From Mycteria americana (taxonomy: Eukaryota; Chordata; Aves; Ciconiiformes; Ciconiidae), in assembly GCF_035582795.1 (NCBI RefSeq), contig NC_134366.1:188501-252500 (forward strand): a stretch of 64,000 nucleotides of DNA, written 5' to 3'. This document shows positions 34,772 to 46,460 of this stretch, piece by piece; positions within the stretch are counted from its first letter, which is position 1; every line of letters starts with the position of its first letter. The notes under the pieces were generated by a model that made no database searches, had not been told where the DNA came from, and saw nothing but the letters and a program-made list of their open reading frames with translations. The position numbers and the translations under genes are program-made.

Positions 34772-35362
34772 TGTGCTGGTTTTGGCTAGGCTAGAGTTAA
34801 TTTTCTTCACAGTGGCTAGTATGGGGCTGTATTTTGGATTTGTGCTGGAAACAGTGTTGATAACAGAGGGATATTTGCTGAGCAGTGCTTACACAAAGTC
34901 AAGGCCTTTTCTGCTTCTCACACCACCCCTCCAGCGAGTAGGCTGGGGGTGCACAAGAAGCTGGGAGGGGACACAGCCGGGACAGCTGACCCCAGCTCAC
35001 CAAAGGGATATTCCATACCATATGATGTTATGCTCAGCATATAAAGCTGGGGGGAGAGGAAGGAAGGGGGGATGTTCGGAGTGATGGTGTTTGTCTTCCC
35101 AAGTAACCATTACGCGTGATGGAGCCCTGCTTTCCTGGAGATGGCTGAACACCTGCCTGCCCATGGGAAGGAGTGAATGAATTCCTTGCTTTGCTTTGCT
35201 TGCGTGCACAGCTTTTGTTTTACCTATTAAACTGTCTTTATTTCAACCTACGAGTTTTTGCACTTTTACTCTTCTGATTCTCTCCCCCATCCCACCGGGG
35301 TGGGTGGGGAGTGAGCGAGGGACTGGGTGGGGCTTAGTTGCCAGCAGGGGTTAAACCATAGA
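34772..35362 (+). mobile_element. Solo LTR, avian ERVL-type
   Basis: A 591-bp LTR begins TGTGCTGG in sense orientation, with a TATA-like box (CATATAAAG) and an ATTAAA poly(A)-type signal in the expected order. The 5-bp direct repeat ACTTG flanks it (34767-34771 and 35363-35367). No internal retroviral region is attached. It is similar to the 53.0-kb copy over its length, so the two are probably close in age. Confidence 0.9.
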
Positions 35363-35847
35363 ACTTGCATGAAGGACTAGACATTAAGCTTATTTAAGCT
35401 GCAGAAGACACTGTGCTGGTTGGGGTTGCGGCCCCAGCTGCAGCTAAGGCCCAGCCAAGTTCTCCCCTAGAACCAGCGGAGCCCAGCTGCAAAAGCCTTA
35501 GTAGGGCCTGACATGTCAGAGATGGTGCAAGCTGAGATGTGCAGGAACAAACATGCCACATACTGCCCATGACCAGCCACATGCTGCACAGAAAAGGCAC
35601 AGCTGTCATGGCATGCACGGATCAGAGTCCGGTCTGTAAAGAAGTACTACATTGGCCTTCTCTTCTGGAGGTGCAGTGACTACAGCGTAGTGGGAAGGCT
35701 GCGGCAGGAGCAGAGCACATCAAGAATGGTAAGAAGACAAGGAAAAGATCAACAAAAAGAGCCTCAAGGACCTGGAGCTGTATATGCCAAAGACAAGAAA
35801 ACTGAGTGGTGACAAAATAACAATATCTAAACATGGAAAAATTACTT

Positions 35848-36270
35848 GAGCATCTGTCCTATGAGGAAAGGCTGAGAGAGCTGGGACTGTTCAGCCTGGA
35901 GAAGAGAAGGCTCAGGGGGATCTCACCAGCGTATACAAATACTTGAAGGGAGGGTGCAAAGAAGATGGAGCCAGCCTCTTTTCAGTGGTGCCCAGTGACA
36001 GGGCCAGAGGTAATGGGCACAAACTGAAACACAGAAGGCTCCATCTGAACATCAGGAAACACGTTTTCACTGTAAGGGAGACTAAGCACTGGCACATGTT
36101 GCCCAGAGAGTTTGTTGAATCTCCCTCCCTGGAGATATTCAAAAGCTGTCTGAACATGGTCCTGGACAACTGGCTGTAGATGACCCTGCTTGAGTAGAGG
36201 GGGGTTGGACAAGACGACCTCCAGAGGTCCCTTCCAGCCTCCACCAATCTGTGATTCTGTGATGCTGTGA
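35848..36270 (+). mobile_element. CR1 LINE 3' fragment
   Basis: Sense-oriented CR1 3' part with the [12 protein letters not shown]-coding phrase near its start, the GGTTGGACAAGACGACC block, and a degraded TGATTCTGTGATGCTGTGA terminus. The more diverged octamer end and body suggest it is older than the 34.06-kb copy, or from another CR1 subfamily. Confidence 0.88.
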
Positions 36271-36274
36271 ATGA

Positions 36275-39200
36275 ATGAAGAGAGCCGTCTTCTTCATAAT
36301 GCAGGACCCAGGACTAGCAGGACTGCTCTTATACACTGAGTCCACACTAGATGATGGTGGTGTAGAAATTAGGGCCACTGCATCTTGTGATAAGCCAGTA
36401 CCATATTGCCAGTTGAAGACAGGCACATCAGCGTTACTCATGTTCCAGCCTGTATTGTGGATTGTGTTGCATAACCCATTTTGCTCTGAATCCTGCACCC
36501 TGCACTCTGAGAACATCACCTTTTCTTACAGGCTCTTTGTTTCTGTCAGATAGTCGTGAAACCCATGTTCATATAGTTACCAGCAGATGACGTATGACAT
36601 CTGAATGAAAGCATCCAGAGTGCTATACTCACATAACTGCTGGAGCAGAGCAGAGCCCTTGGAGAGAGCTTCTTCTATGCTAAAAGTGCAAGAGGTATCA
36701 GGCCTGGCTCCCGGGAGGGACCATCTGCTCATGGGCCAGATACACCTACGTTGGCTGAAGGCAACAGGCACAACCCTAGTGCTTGGGTGCACCCGTCCTC
36801 TGGCATCGCTCCCTTGCAAAGCCTCCTTGGTAATCTCCAAAGGGCACATTATGCAGCAAAACTCCTGTCCCCTCGCCCCTTCCTTGCAACCAGGGTCTGA
36901 CAATGTGCCAGGTAGGCCATCTTACAAACTGGGTCCCATCTTGCCTGCTGAGGACCCTGCACTACCCTGAGCAGTTTTCTTTTCATGAAGCTGATGACTT
37001 TCTGGTGTTGGTTTCCCTCTGGAGATCTCACACTTGCTTGGCTTGCTTTCTCTCTTTCTGCCCTTCACTTTCTCTCTTCTCCCCTTTCTCGTTCTTTCTG
37101 TCTGACGCCAGTTATGCTTCCTGAACAATGTCTCTCATCAGCATGGAGAACAGCCATGCTGCAGTTGAGGAGCTAGATGGAGTGGACATGTTGATGCTCC
37201 TAGGAGACCTTATCCAGATAGGAACTGAAGACAGCTTTGCAGCCCAAGTGTGGGCATTGCTTTGGGAATGTTGCCAAGAATGCCCAGTCTTGGTTTGCTG
37301 TACAAACACAAGCCAAAAGAAACCAAGAACTTTCAGCAGCACCCAGTGCCAGAATGGAAATGAGACAGTACCACAATGGTGCCAATATAAGCCAGCCCTG
37401 TGCCTTAGGAGCCCACTAAATTAGCTGAAATGTTTGGCTAATATCACTCTCCCAGAGCAGGATCAAAATCCAGGAGTGAAGGAGGTGTTAGCTCTCCTAA
37501 ACAGAACAATCCTCAAAGAGATGTGTGAAAGGCTCCTACCTTATCCAGGAGTAAAGAAATGAAAATGAGAGACACTTGCCAGGTGCAGACAAGTTGGGTA
37601 ACAGTGCCATCTTCCAAGTTGAACTCTCATCTGTATTGTGAGTGGACTGAAGGGCTCAATCCAGCTTCCAGCTGAAGTGGTGCCTGTGACTGGTCCCATC
37701 AGGCTGGCCCCTCTGTACTTACTCTGTTTGTGCGTTGCTCCTCAAGCAGGCTGGAGCAGGATAAGTGCAACATGTTACCTGGGATGTGTTAGCACTGCCA
37801 GCAGCTTGCCTGCAGATCCTACTACCTTGGCAATTTGCCGACATCCCCGCACTCACAGCTGTGTGTCTGCTGAGCAGCCTGTTCCTGCAGGGCATGGAGT
37901 CTCGGGGACCTGCCAATGGGTCTGGAGGAGCAGCAACATTTGCTGTTGGGGCCATGTCTAGTACCAGTTTTAGGTGGTGAAGCTACCAGCTTCCAGCACT
38001 GTGTCTTCACCCCTGTCCCAGGGGAACCCCGTAGCAAACAGCCACACTGCCCACAGAATCTGCACAAATTCATCCTGGGTCCTGCCTTAGGTTGAGCTGC
38101 TCATGGACTTGCCTGGCAAAGGCCAGTGTGGCTAGCTTTCTCTGGGCTGGATAAGCTGTGGTCCATTGAGGATGATGCTGAGCTTATGCTGAAAGACAGC
38201 CAGGGAGGGAAGGTGGTGTACAAAGGATCCCAGGGAACTGATAGTCACAGGGGGGGTTGAGCTAGCTCTGTCATGTCAGTGCTGTTGCTAATGTGCTCTA
38301 AGACCATTTTAAAGTGCTCTATGCAGGAAATCTGTCTGCCCAAGGTGTGGGTGCAGCGTTGGGTGCAGGAGTCAGGAGAGATGCCAGGAAAGGTTGAGCT
38401 CCCCTAGGTACGGCTGTGCTCCACTCTGTGACAAGGTCTGGGGTATGGTGTGCTTCTTGCTTGATAGACCCTGCTGGCTGGTGAGGGTGCTCCACACATG
38501 CATTGCCTGTGGTTTCTGCCTCACCTGTGGGGCCTGGGGCTAAAGGGTAGGGGGAGATGGTGCAGAGGTGCCTGCCTCGGCTGCTGTCATCCTGGGCTGC
38601 TGAAACAGTTGGTTGGTGTCTTAGATGGCCTGTGTGCCCTTAGCAAAACCAACAGCCTTCAATCACCAGCTCTCAGAAAGTATTCCTTTGCTAACACCAT
38701 GCAGGAGCTGTACTCCCATGTAGGAGCCCCTGTAGGTCCTGCCAGGAGGCCTTTGTGGCTGGGAAGAAAGCCTTTGCTTGTCGCTCTGGGAAAACGAGCA
38801 GTTTTTGGATCAGGAAGACCCAGCTTGGGGGCTGCTTCTAGGCACTCTGCTGAACCACAGAGGTCACAGAAGTTGGTACACAAGACAGGCCACTGTTACT
38901 GCTGGCCTTGTGCAAGGCTTATCAAAAAGACAGGTATGTGGTGTTGCTCTAGAATGCTAGCTCTGCCCTTAACTCCTAAGGTGGACCACTCCAAGTTTTT
39001 GTCTCTTTAAGTTACAGTCTTTCCCTCTTTTGGAAACCCTGGCTTGGGACAAGTCCTTGGAAGTAGCCTTTTTCTGCTCTGAGATCTCGTCAGCAGCACA
39101 ACTATGCACTTGGGAATGCTCTTTCTACTATTAATGAGGATCCTTGATTCTTACTGCTCCAGCTACAGCTTTGCCAAGGCTAGTCTAAAACGTGTTCCCC

Positions 39201-42200
39201 AGGCATGAAAGGGTGGCTCCTCAGCTGCTGCAGACAGGTTTTGCTGTAGGAAGCTGAAGACAGAATCACATGGGGCAACTTGACAGTGGGGTGAAAGCCT
39301 GTTGAGACTGTATTTGCAGAGGCCAGCTGGAACCACCCGGGTGCTCCTTGCATCCAGGTTGCCTGCTGGGGCAGGACTTGCATGTTAGCTGTTACCAGCA
39401 GGCTGTGTGTACCTACAGAGCCCGATGGCTCAAGCTAGGTTTGTTTCATTTGGACCACTTCATGGTTGTAGTCCAATAGTAGAAAATGTGCTGGATATGA
39501 ACCTAGCTTCTGTTAACACAACATCACAGCCAGCCCATTCTCTAGACCTTCCCAACTTTGAGTAAATAATTTTGCAACATTACCCTTGCTTTTAATATGT
39601 TTAGTAGCTATATTGCAGGAATGCCTAGAGGCCGTGACTAGATTTAGTCCTGTTGTGCTAGATTCTGTGTAGAGATTGTAAGTGGAGCAGGTGGAGGCAT
39701 AAAGTTAAGGTTGCATAGCAGTTTCCATTAGAAAGACCTGCTTTCATTTGTCAGACAGTTATTAAACTTTAACTGTTGCAGTTGTGGTTTGCCATGCTGT
39801 GTGCTTGTCTCAGACTGAACTTTTCCCGTTACAGCTACAGCAAAAATTAATTGGCCTCTACTTAGCCACCAGCCTGTGTATGAGGAATACGCTCTAGATG
39901 CCCCACCGTGGAGCAGCAGCTTACAGTACAGGAAGGAGAGCTGGCCCGGGTGTTTCTTCTTTCTGCCCAGTAGCTTGGGATCAACTTTTGCTAAATTACC
40001 AGCCTCTGAGGATCCCATTTTGCATGTACCAAGCAAGGACATTTTTAGAGGCTGATAGTTTTCTCCCAGGAAGCCTCTGCCTATGCTGAGCAGTTTGAAG
40101 TTATGCCAGATCCTTTGTGCTGACCAGACAGGTCATGTATCATCTTCAGCATAAGACACTGTGTCCAGTGTCAAATGTTGAGCAGGACACTTTCCAGTCT
40201 TGCCTACTGATTCCAGAAACACAGGCAAAGTGACTTTTCCATGCTCACATGTCTGCAGCAAAGAACAGAGAAGAAGAGGAGGAAGAAGCTTCAGCAGTTC
40301 TAATGCTGAAAACACACAAGAAGAGGGGTGGGAAGCAAAGGCAGACTGAGGAAGGAGGGCCAACTCAGGCAATGACATGCTGGAGGAGATGGGACAGGCT
40401 GGTCTGTAATTGCTTAAGGGCACTGCTTGCAGAGGCTGGACTTGAATTCAGTACTCGGGGCCCAGCCTGGTGAGACTCAGGGCCAAGTGCTGGTGCTGAT
40501 AAACACAGAGCTATGACCCAGCAACCCCAAAACAGAAGGGAGAGAGCAGGTCTCCTCCTGAGACTCTTTTTTAGCTCAGTGTCTGACAATGTATCCAGCA
40601 AGGTCCTGAGAGGTGTCTGTCAACAGCTGAGAGTGCAATGAGACCAGGGGCTTTACAAATTGTACATGCAACTAATATTTCTCATGTACCTGGTGTGTTG
40701 GACGGTGTGTCTTCAGCACGTTAAGGGAACATACTAGCTACTTAGGAGTGGGGGATGGAGCCCGATAAAATGGAATAGAGTAGCTCCCCGCAGAGAAGGC
40801 GTGTGGGGAGGGAGAAACGCCCAGAGAGCGTACTGAACTGCAGAGGTCTGAGCCTCAAGTGGAAGCCATGGAAACTGCATTTCCACTAGACAGTGAGAAA
40901 CTGTGGAAGGTTAGACATAGGATACAGAAACTGGGAAAGCCGTTGGGGGTCTAAAGGGTGACAGAGTTACCATGTGCAACCTGGACCCTCACACTTCCAG
41001 TGTGGCTCACCCTGCAAGGACGGTGGATGTGGGAGCTCTCAATCTGTGTCTTGTTCAATGTACGCACTAGAGTACAATAGTACAATATCTGCTCTATTTT
41101 GCTTGCAACCCTTTTTTTTTCTTCCCCAGTCCTTCAACCTTTTCTTCTCTGGATCTTTGCTTTACAGTTCGGCAAATTAATTTCTACCTTACTTTACTGC
41201 AAAGTCTCATGAGACAAAGTAAACCAGAGTGGCGTAAGTTGTCAGGGCCCTGAGTACGTTCCCCTCCTCCTGGGGGTTTGGCTCTCGGGGGTCAGGGCCA
41301 ACTTAGATGATGCAGCTGTCTGTCCTTGGGCAACCTCAGCAAGAGCCTGCCCCTCTTTGGCTGAGGAGCTGCTTTTAAGCTCAGGCTCTCACCCTTAGGC
41401 TTTGCCTGACCTAAGCTGGAGGTACACCTGATCTTGTACCTCCCTGATGCTGACAATGATCCTGACCCACTGATCTGGCTTGGCCTTGGACCTGCCTCAC
41501 CACTTGGAGAGTGGGACTTTCTGGGTGATCACTGGACCAGGTGACCCTGGTTACTGTCACCGGGTCTGCTCTGCTTACCTTCCTTGAGTCCTGTGGGACT
41601 GCACCCTTGTCAGTGAAGCCACTGCCCTGCCCGCCTTGCTGCAACTCTTGCTTCCTGGCTTCCCTTCCCTATCGGAGCAGCCTGCCCTTGCTGCTCCTGG
41701 CATTGAACTGAGATTCAGTGTTTGAAAAGAGACAGGGGCTGCAGGTAATGCAAGTTTATGATCAGGTAAGCAGAACCTTTATCTTGGAGACATACGTAGG
41801 GACTTGCAGGGTGCAAGCTATTGATTTGCAGAGGTCAGTATGGGAGCTTGTGTTATTGGCTTCAGGAAGGACCTGCTGCTTTGGGCACAGGCAGTCATCC
41901 TTCCTTGTGGGAGCTGTAGTTCATTCCCCAGCTTTCTCAGTTTCCCCAGCAAGGTCACTGAAGATAGCAGTTTCCTGTTGCTCTCAAATATCTTGCTAAC
42001 TTATATGAGGGTGTGAGGTGTGGGTTGAAGGTGACATATAAAAAGTTCATTGAACAACTGATCAAATCACAATTGCTCAGGAGTTAGGAAGTTGCTTGCA
42101 TAGCCTTGATTTGGACCCTTTTGAGTACAGGTCTTGAGATCCAGTAACTTACACATGGCTAAGCTTTCATTTTCTCCATGGTCTAATGTGCTTTGATAGC

Positions 42201-43600
42201 AGTGGAATGAACCCAAGCTGTGTGCATGGAGATTACTCCAACCTGAAGGTTCCTTTCCCACAGAGACGTTTGGTGCATGAGACAGGAGAGCTGGGCCAAG
42301 GACAGAGAACATGGCTGCTGACCTGCAGACCTTGAGCGTGTCCCTTATCACATCACAACTGATTGCTAAGGTGGGATTCATCCAAATGCTAGCTACTGCC
42401 AGCCTCCTTCCCAGCCTGAAACCTGGGCCCTCATCCTAGACTAGGGGCTGAATGGCCTATGCCCTGCAAACACACGCATCTCTTCCTCAGTAATCCAAGG
42501 GCCACTGGTTAGTGGGAGGTGTCTGCATCAGAGTGGTGAGAGGGATCCCTCTTGCCAGGCCTCAGTTTTACGATTCAGTATTTGAGTCTGGATGATTACT
42601 TTAACATTGACTTCTCCACACCTGTGTTTCCCTGGCAGGGGATAGGGCAGCTTTCGCCGTGGAGGGGTATTTCCTTGAAACTGCAAGGATGTACCTTAGA
42701 GAAAGGCATAAAAGACATGAAAGAAAGAGGAGGCTCTGTCCAGGCCCTTGATACTGATGTCCTAGCTGGACCCTGGGGATTCAGATTGTGCCTGTTTAGT
42801 GGAGGAAGGCTGCGTACCACACTGTCAGCCTGGTGGACCCATTTGGCCTCATTTACATGCTCCACACAGGATTCAAGTGTCCAGCTCCATGGCTGGACTG
42901 TCATGTCCCACACAAAACACATGATTCAAGGCTGCAGCAAAGTGGTGCCCCAGACCTCCTTGGGGACAGAGTAGGAAAGGGTGGTGGTGAAGAAATCCGT
43001 GTATTCACATAGATATCGATGCCACCAGGGAGCCTGGGTAGCTAAGCAACCAGAGGTACTGCATCCCTGGTCAAAGGGTGAGTACAGGCAGGAACATGCA
43101 GGAGTCCTGAGAGGAGGACTACCCCTAGGTGAGAACTGGAGGTCTGGCGGGTAGCTGTGCCACTGAAAATGCAGTCAGAGTGAGTTTAGACACGACTTCA
43201 GCTCTGGCATTTCTCAGCTTCTGAGTGCTTTACATGGTAATCCTGACACCGATGCTCTTCTGAAGCAGGGCTTTAGTTTGCTCCATGTTCAGCCTATTAC
43301 AGGCCCGGTGAGCATCTCCCTGTAGACAGGAGCACAACGTAAGTGCCAAGCTGGGGGGGGGGGGGGGGGGGGAGTACTCCATTTTAGCGTGGGGACTCCC
43401 CACACGGGGCCAGGACACGCTCCCCAGGACACGCAGCAGGGCAGGGCAGAGCAGAGCTGCGGAGCTCTCGCCGCGGTTCAGGAGCGTTCGCCTGGCACCG
43501 GTCTCACTTGCTCTGTAGATTGAGTGATGTGCCGAAGGGCCCATCGGCAGCCAGGCCGAGGTACATGTCTGACACACGACGAGTGCGCAGGTGGGAGGGG
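36275..43600. other. Gene desert between ASB10 and GBX1
   Basis: More than 7 kb without a recognisable exon, RNA gene or classified repeat. Short open frames occur in every phase but show no splice-flanked conserved segment. A 20-G run lies at 43353-43372, where GC content begins to rise toward the GBX1 island. Confidence 0.45.
43353..43372. repeat. Poly-G run (20 G)
   Basis: Twenty uninterrupted G, about 1.5 kb upstream of the GBX1 start codon. A second and longer run of 29 G lies at 43830-43858 inside the CpG island. Such runs can fold as G-quadruplexes and are often mis-sized in assemblies. Confidence 0.85.
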
Positions 43601-43829
43601 CAGAGCCCAGGGGCTTTGTGCAGCTGCAGCGCAGCGCGGGCAGGTTAGCGAGCCCCGGCCGCGGCCGGCCTGGGGACGCCCCAGCGGCGGACAGGTCCGG
43701 GCAGCCTGCAGCCGCCCGGGCAGGCGCTCCCCCGGCGCCCCGGGCTGCGGCCTCGCTCAGCCGCGGCTCCGCACCGCCCGCCTAGTCCTGCCCCGACAGA
43801 GCAGGGCACCGGGGCCGCGGGGGAGCAGC

Positions 43830-43860
<31 letters not shown>

Positions 43861-46460
43861 GGGGAAGGCTCATTCCCTGCTCGGGCTCCAGCCCCCCGTT
43901 TCCACTCTGGCCCGAGAGCATCTCCGGGCGGCCCCGCGGCCTCCCCCGGCCCCGCGGCGCCCTCGCCCGCCCGTCCCACGGAGACCTCACTCCGAGCCCG
44001 CCGCCGGGGGTCCGGGGCGCCGGCTCCGGGGCCTGGAAGGGAGCAGGCCGGCCCCTGCCCGGCGGCTTCCCCCCCCCGGCGCCCGGGACGGAGGCGAGCA
44101 GTCTTCCGGCACAGCCCGGTGGCCCCGCAGCGGCGGGGCCGCGCCCAGCTGCAAGGGTCGGTATCCGGCGAAAGCCGGTCCGTCGGGGCGCTCAAGCCCG
44201 CCCGGCGCCGGCGGCCCCGGGCCGCTCCCCGCCAGGCTCGACCGTCAAGGAGCGTCGGCCCCGGCCGGCTCCGGGAGGCGGTGGGGCCGCGGCGGAGCGG
44301 GCCCGGCTCGCCCCGTCCGTTGTCCCGGCCCCGGGGGCGGCCCGAGGAAGGATGTGCCGAGCGGCGCGGCCCCGTCCCGTCCCCACAAAAGCGCCCTTGT
44401 GCGGGCCCCGTAATTGCTAATCATCAATCACCATTAATAACAGCTGATGAGGCGGGAGGGGGAGGTGCCTTCCCAGGGGCCGGCCGTGCCGGGGGGAGCC
44501 GGGAGCCTTGCCCCGCCGGAGCGGGCGCTGAAAGAGGAACTCGACCGTGATGTGCGGAAGATGGATGAGAGCAGAGGGCGACACCCCCGCCCGCCTCCCC
44601 TCCCCTCCCCTCCCCTCCGCGGCCCGGCCCGGCCCCCCCGCGGCGGGGCGGGCGGGCGGGCGGCTCCGAGCGCGCCTCCACTCCGCCGCGCCGAGCCAGC
44701 GAGCGGGCGGGCGGGCGGCAGCTCTCGCCGGGCGCCGGAGCCCACGGGAGGCGGCGGGCGCGGGCCGGGGCCGGGGCCGCGGCAGCGGCAGCGGCGGGGC
44801 CCGGCGGCGGCGGCGGCGCGGCGGCGAGTTGGCGGCGGCCCGAGCTCGCCGGAAAGTTGGTGCCGGCTGAGCCGGCGGCGCCCGCTCGCCATGCAGAGAC
44901 CCAGCGGCCAGGGGACCGCCTTCTCCATCGACTCGCTCATCGGGACGCCGCCGCCGCGCTCCGGGCACCTGCTCTACACCGGGTACCCCATGTTCATGCC
45001 GTACCGGCCGCTGGTGCTGCCGCAGGCGCTGTCCCACGCGCCCCTGCAGTCGGGGCTGCCGCCGCTGGCGCCGCTGGCCTCCTTCGCCGGCCGCCTCACC
45101 AACACCTTCTGCGCCAGCCTGGGCCAGGCCGTGCCCTCCATGGTGGCGCTCACCACGGCCCTACCCAGCTTCTCCGAGCCCCCCGACGGCTTCTACCCGC
45201 CGCAGGAGCTGCCCCCGCCGCGCGCCAACCCCGACGCCGGCTGCCGGCGGGGCGCCGAGGGCCTGGAGGCGGAGGAGCTGCCCCCGGGGCGCGACAAGGG
45301 GCCGCCCGAGCCGCCGTTGCACTTCCCGGACCCCTTCCCCGGCCTGGCAGGTAAGAGCGGCGCGGGCCAGCCCCGCCCGGCGGAGAGCAACTCGTCTGCG
45401 GCGAGTGCCGGCCCGCCTCGCCCGGGACCCCCGCAGCCCCGAGGGGCCCCGCGGTGGGCAGCGCCGCCTGCCCGGCCCCTGTCTGGGCTCTCCCCGCCGC
45501 CCCAGCGGCGGCTGCCGGCGGGCGGCACCGCGGGCCCCCGAGCTCTCCAGGACAGGAACCGCGGAGCCGGGGACGCTGGGGACCGGGGCGCGGCGGGCAG
45601 GACGGCGGGGCCGCGATGGGCCGTGGCGGCGGGACCCGCCCGCGGCTGCGCTCCCGCTCTGTCCCGTCGGGCCGAGCCGGGAGGACCGGGCAGGTTCCCC
45701 TCCGTTCCGGGCCGGCTCTGCAGCGCCCGCAACTTTCGCGGGTGGGAGACAAACTCCGCTCGCCGCGCGCGGGCCGCGGGGCGGGAGAGCCGCCAGAGCC
45801 GCCAGAGCCGCCGGTCGGGGTGGCCGCCCCAGCGTGGCACGGACCGCCCAGCGGGACCGGAGCAGTGCGAGCCCCGGAGCCGAGGCCGGCCCGGCGGCGC
45901 GGAGCTCTCCGAGGTCCTGGCACCCGGCCCGGGGCGAGTGAGGCGGAGGGCAGCGGAGCGCCGCGCCGTCCCGGGCCGCCGGACTGCGCGCAGCCCTCCC
46001 CGCCCGTCCCGGTCCCGGTCCCCGTCGGTGCAGCTGCGGCGCGGGGCTGCGCCTTGTCCCCGGCACGATGTCGCGTCCCGGGCGGACCGCGGGGCTGGAG
46101 GCTCCCTCGCTCGCCCGCAGCCCGCCCAGTGCCGGGCTTCGCCGCCCTCCCGGCGTCGTCGAGCTGCGGCTACCGGCGCTCCGAGCTCCTCTCGAGCCCG
46201 CGCCGCGGGAGCGACGCGCGGGGCAGCTCCCGTACCCAGGCGGCCGCCCTGCTCCCCGCGCCGCCCGGAGCCCCACTCCCCTTCGTTTCGGCCCGCCGCC
46301 CCGCACTGCTGTGCCCGCGGCCTCGGCACCGGCTTTGCCCGACGGCGCGGGCAGGCGGCGGCTCCACTCCCGGGACCCCACTCGGTGCTGGCCGGGGGTG
46401 GCTCCCGCTGCTGTGGCGGGGTCGGGGGGCCCCCGCCTTTGTGAGCCGCGGCCGCTTGCC
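43600..46460 (+). promoter_or_regulatory. GBX1 CpG island
   Basis: A continuous, very CpG-rich region covers the GBX1 5' flank, exon 1 and about 1.1 kb of the intron. Stop codons are so rare that frames of several hundred codons run on both strands; only the 44891-45350 frame matches a known protein. A 29-G run lies at 43830-43858. No TATA box was recognised, in keeping with a developmental CpG-island promoter. Confidence 0.8.
44409..44452. promoter_or_regulatory. AT-rich homeodomain/PBX-type site cluster upstream of GBX1
   Basis: A sharply bounded AT-rich pocket in otherwise GC-rich island DNA. It contains GTAATTGCTAATC, ATCAATCA (reverse TGATTGAT, the PBX-HOX site type), CCATTAATAAC and the E-box CAGCTG. 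It lies about 440-480 bp before the ATG, near where a core promoter or its immediate upstream element would be. Three or more TAAT/ATTA cores in 44 bp against this background are unlikely by chance. Function is inferred. Confidence 0.55.

Noticed and set aside
37128-37424. An acidic Leu-rich open frame resembling a small protein
   Set aside because: No homologue recognised, no splice or promoter support, and overlapped by equally long antisense frames.
38640-38900. A zinc-finger-like phrase (C..AF..GKKAFACRSGK) in the gene desert
   Set aside because: The spacing does not form a C2H2 finger, and no neighbouring repeats of the motif exist.
45150-46381. Several minus-strand frames of 250-400 codons in the GBX1 intron
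   Set aside because: Low-complexity Arg/Pro/Gly/Ala composition, mutually overlapping, with no recognisable motif.
44447-46444. A 665-codon plus-strand frame covering GBX1 exon 1
   Set aside because: Only 44891-45350 matches GBX1. The rest is 5' flank and intron read through because CpG-island DNA lacks stops; the GTAAGA donor at 45351 ends the exon.
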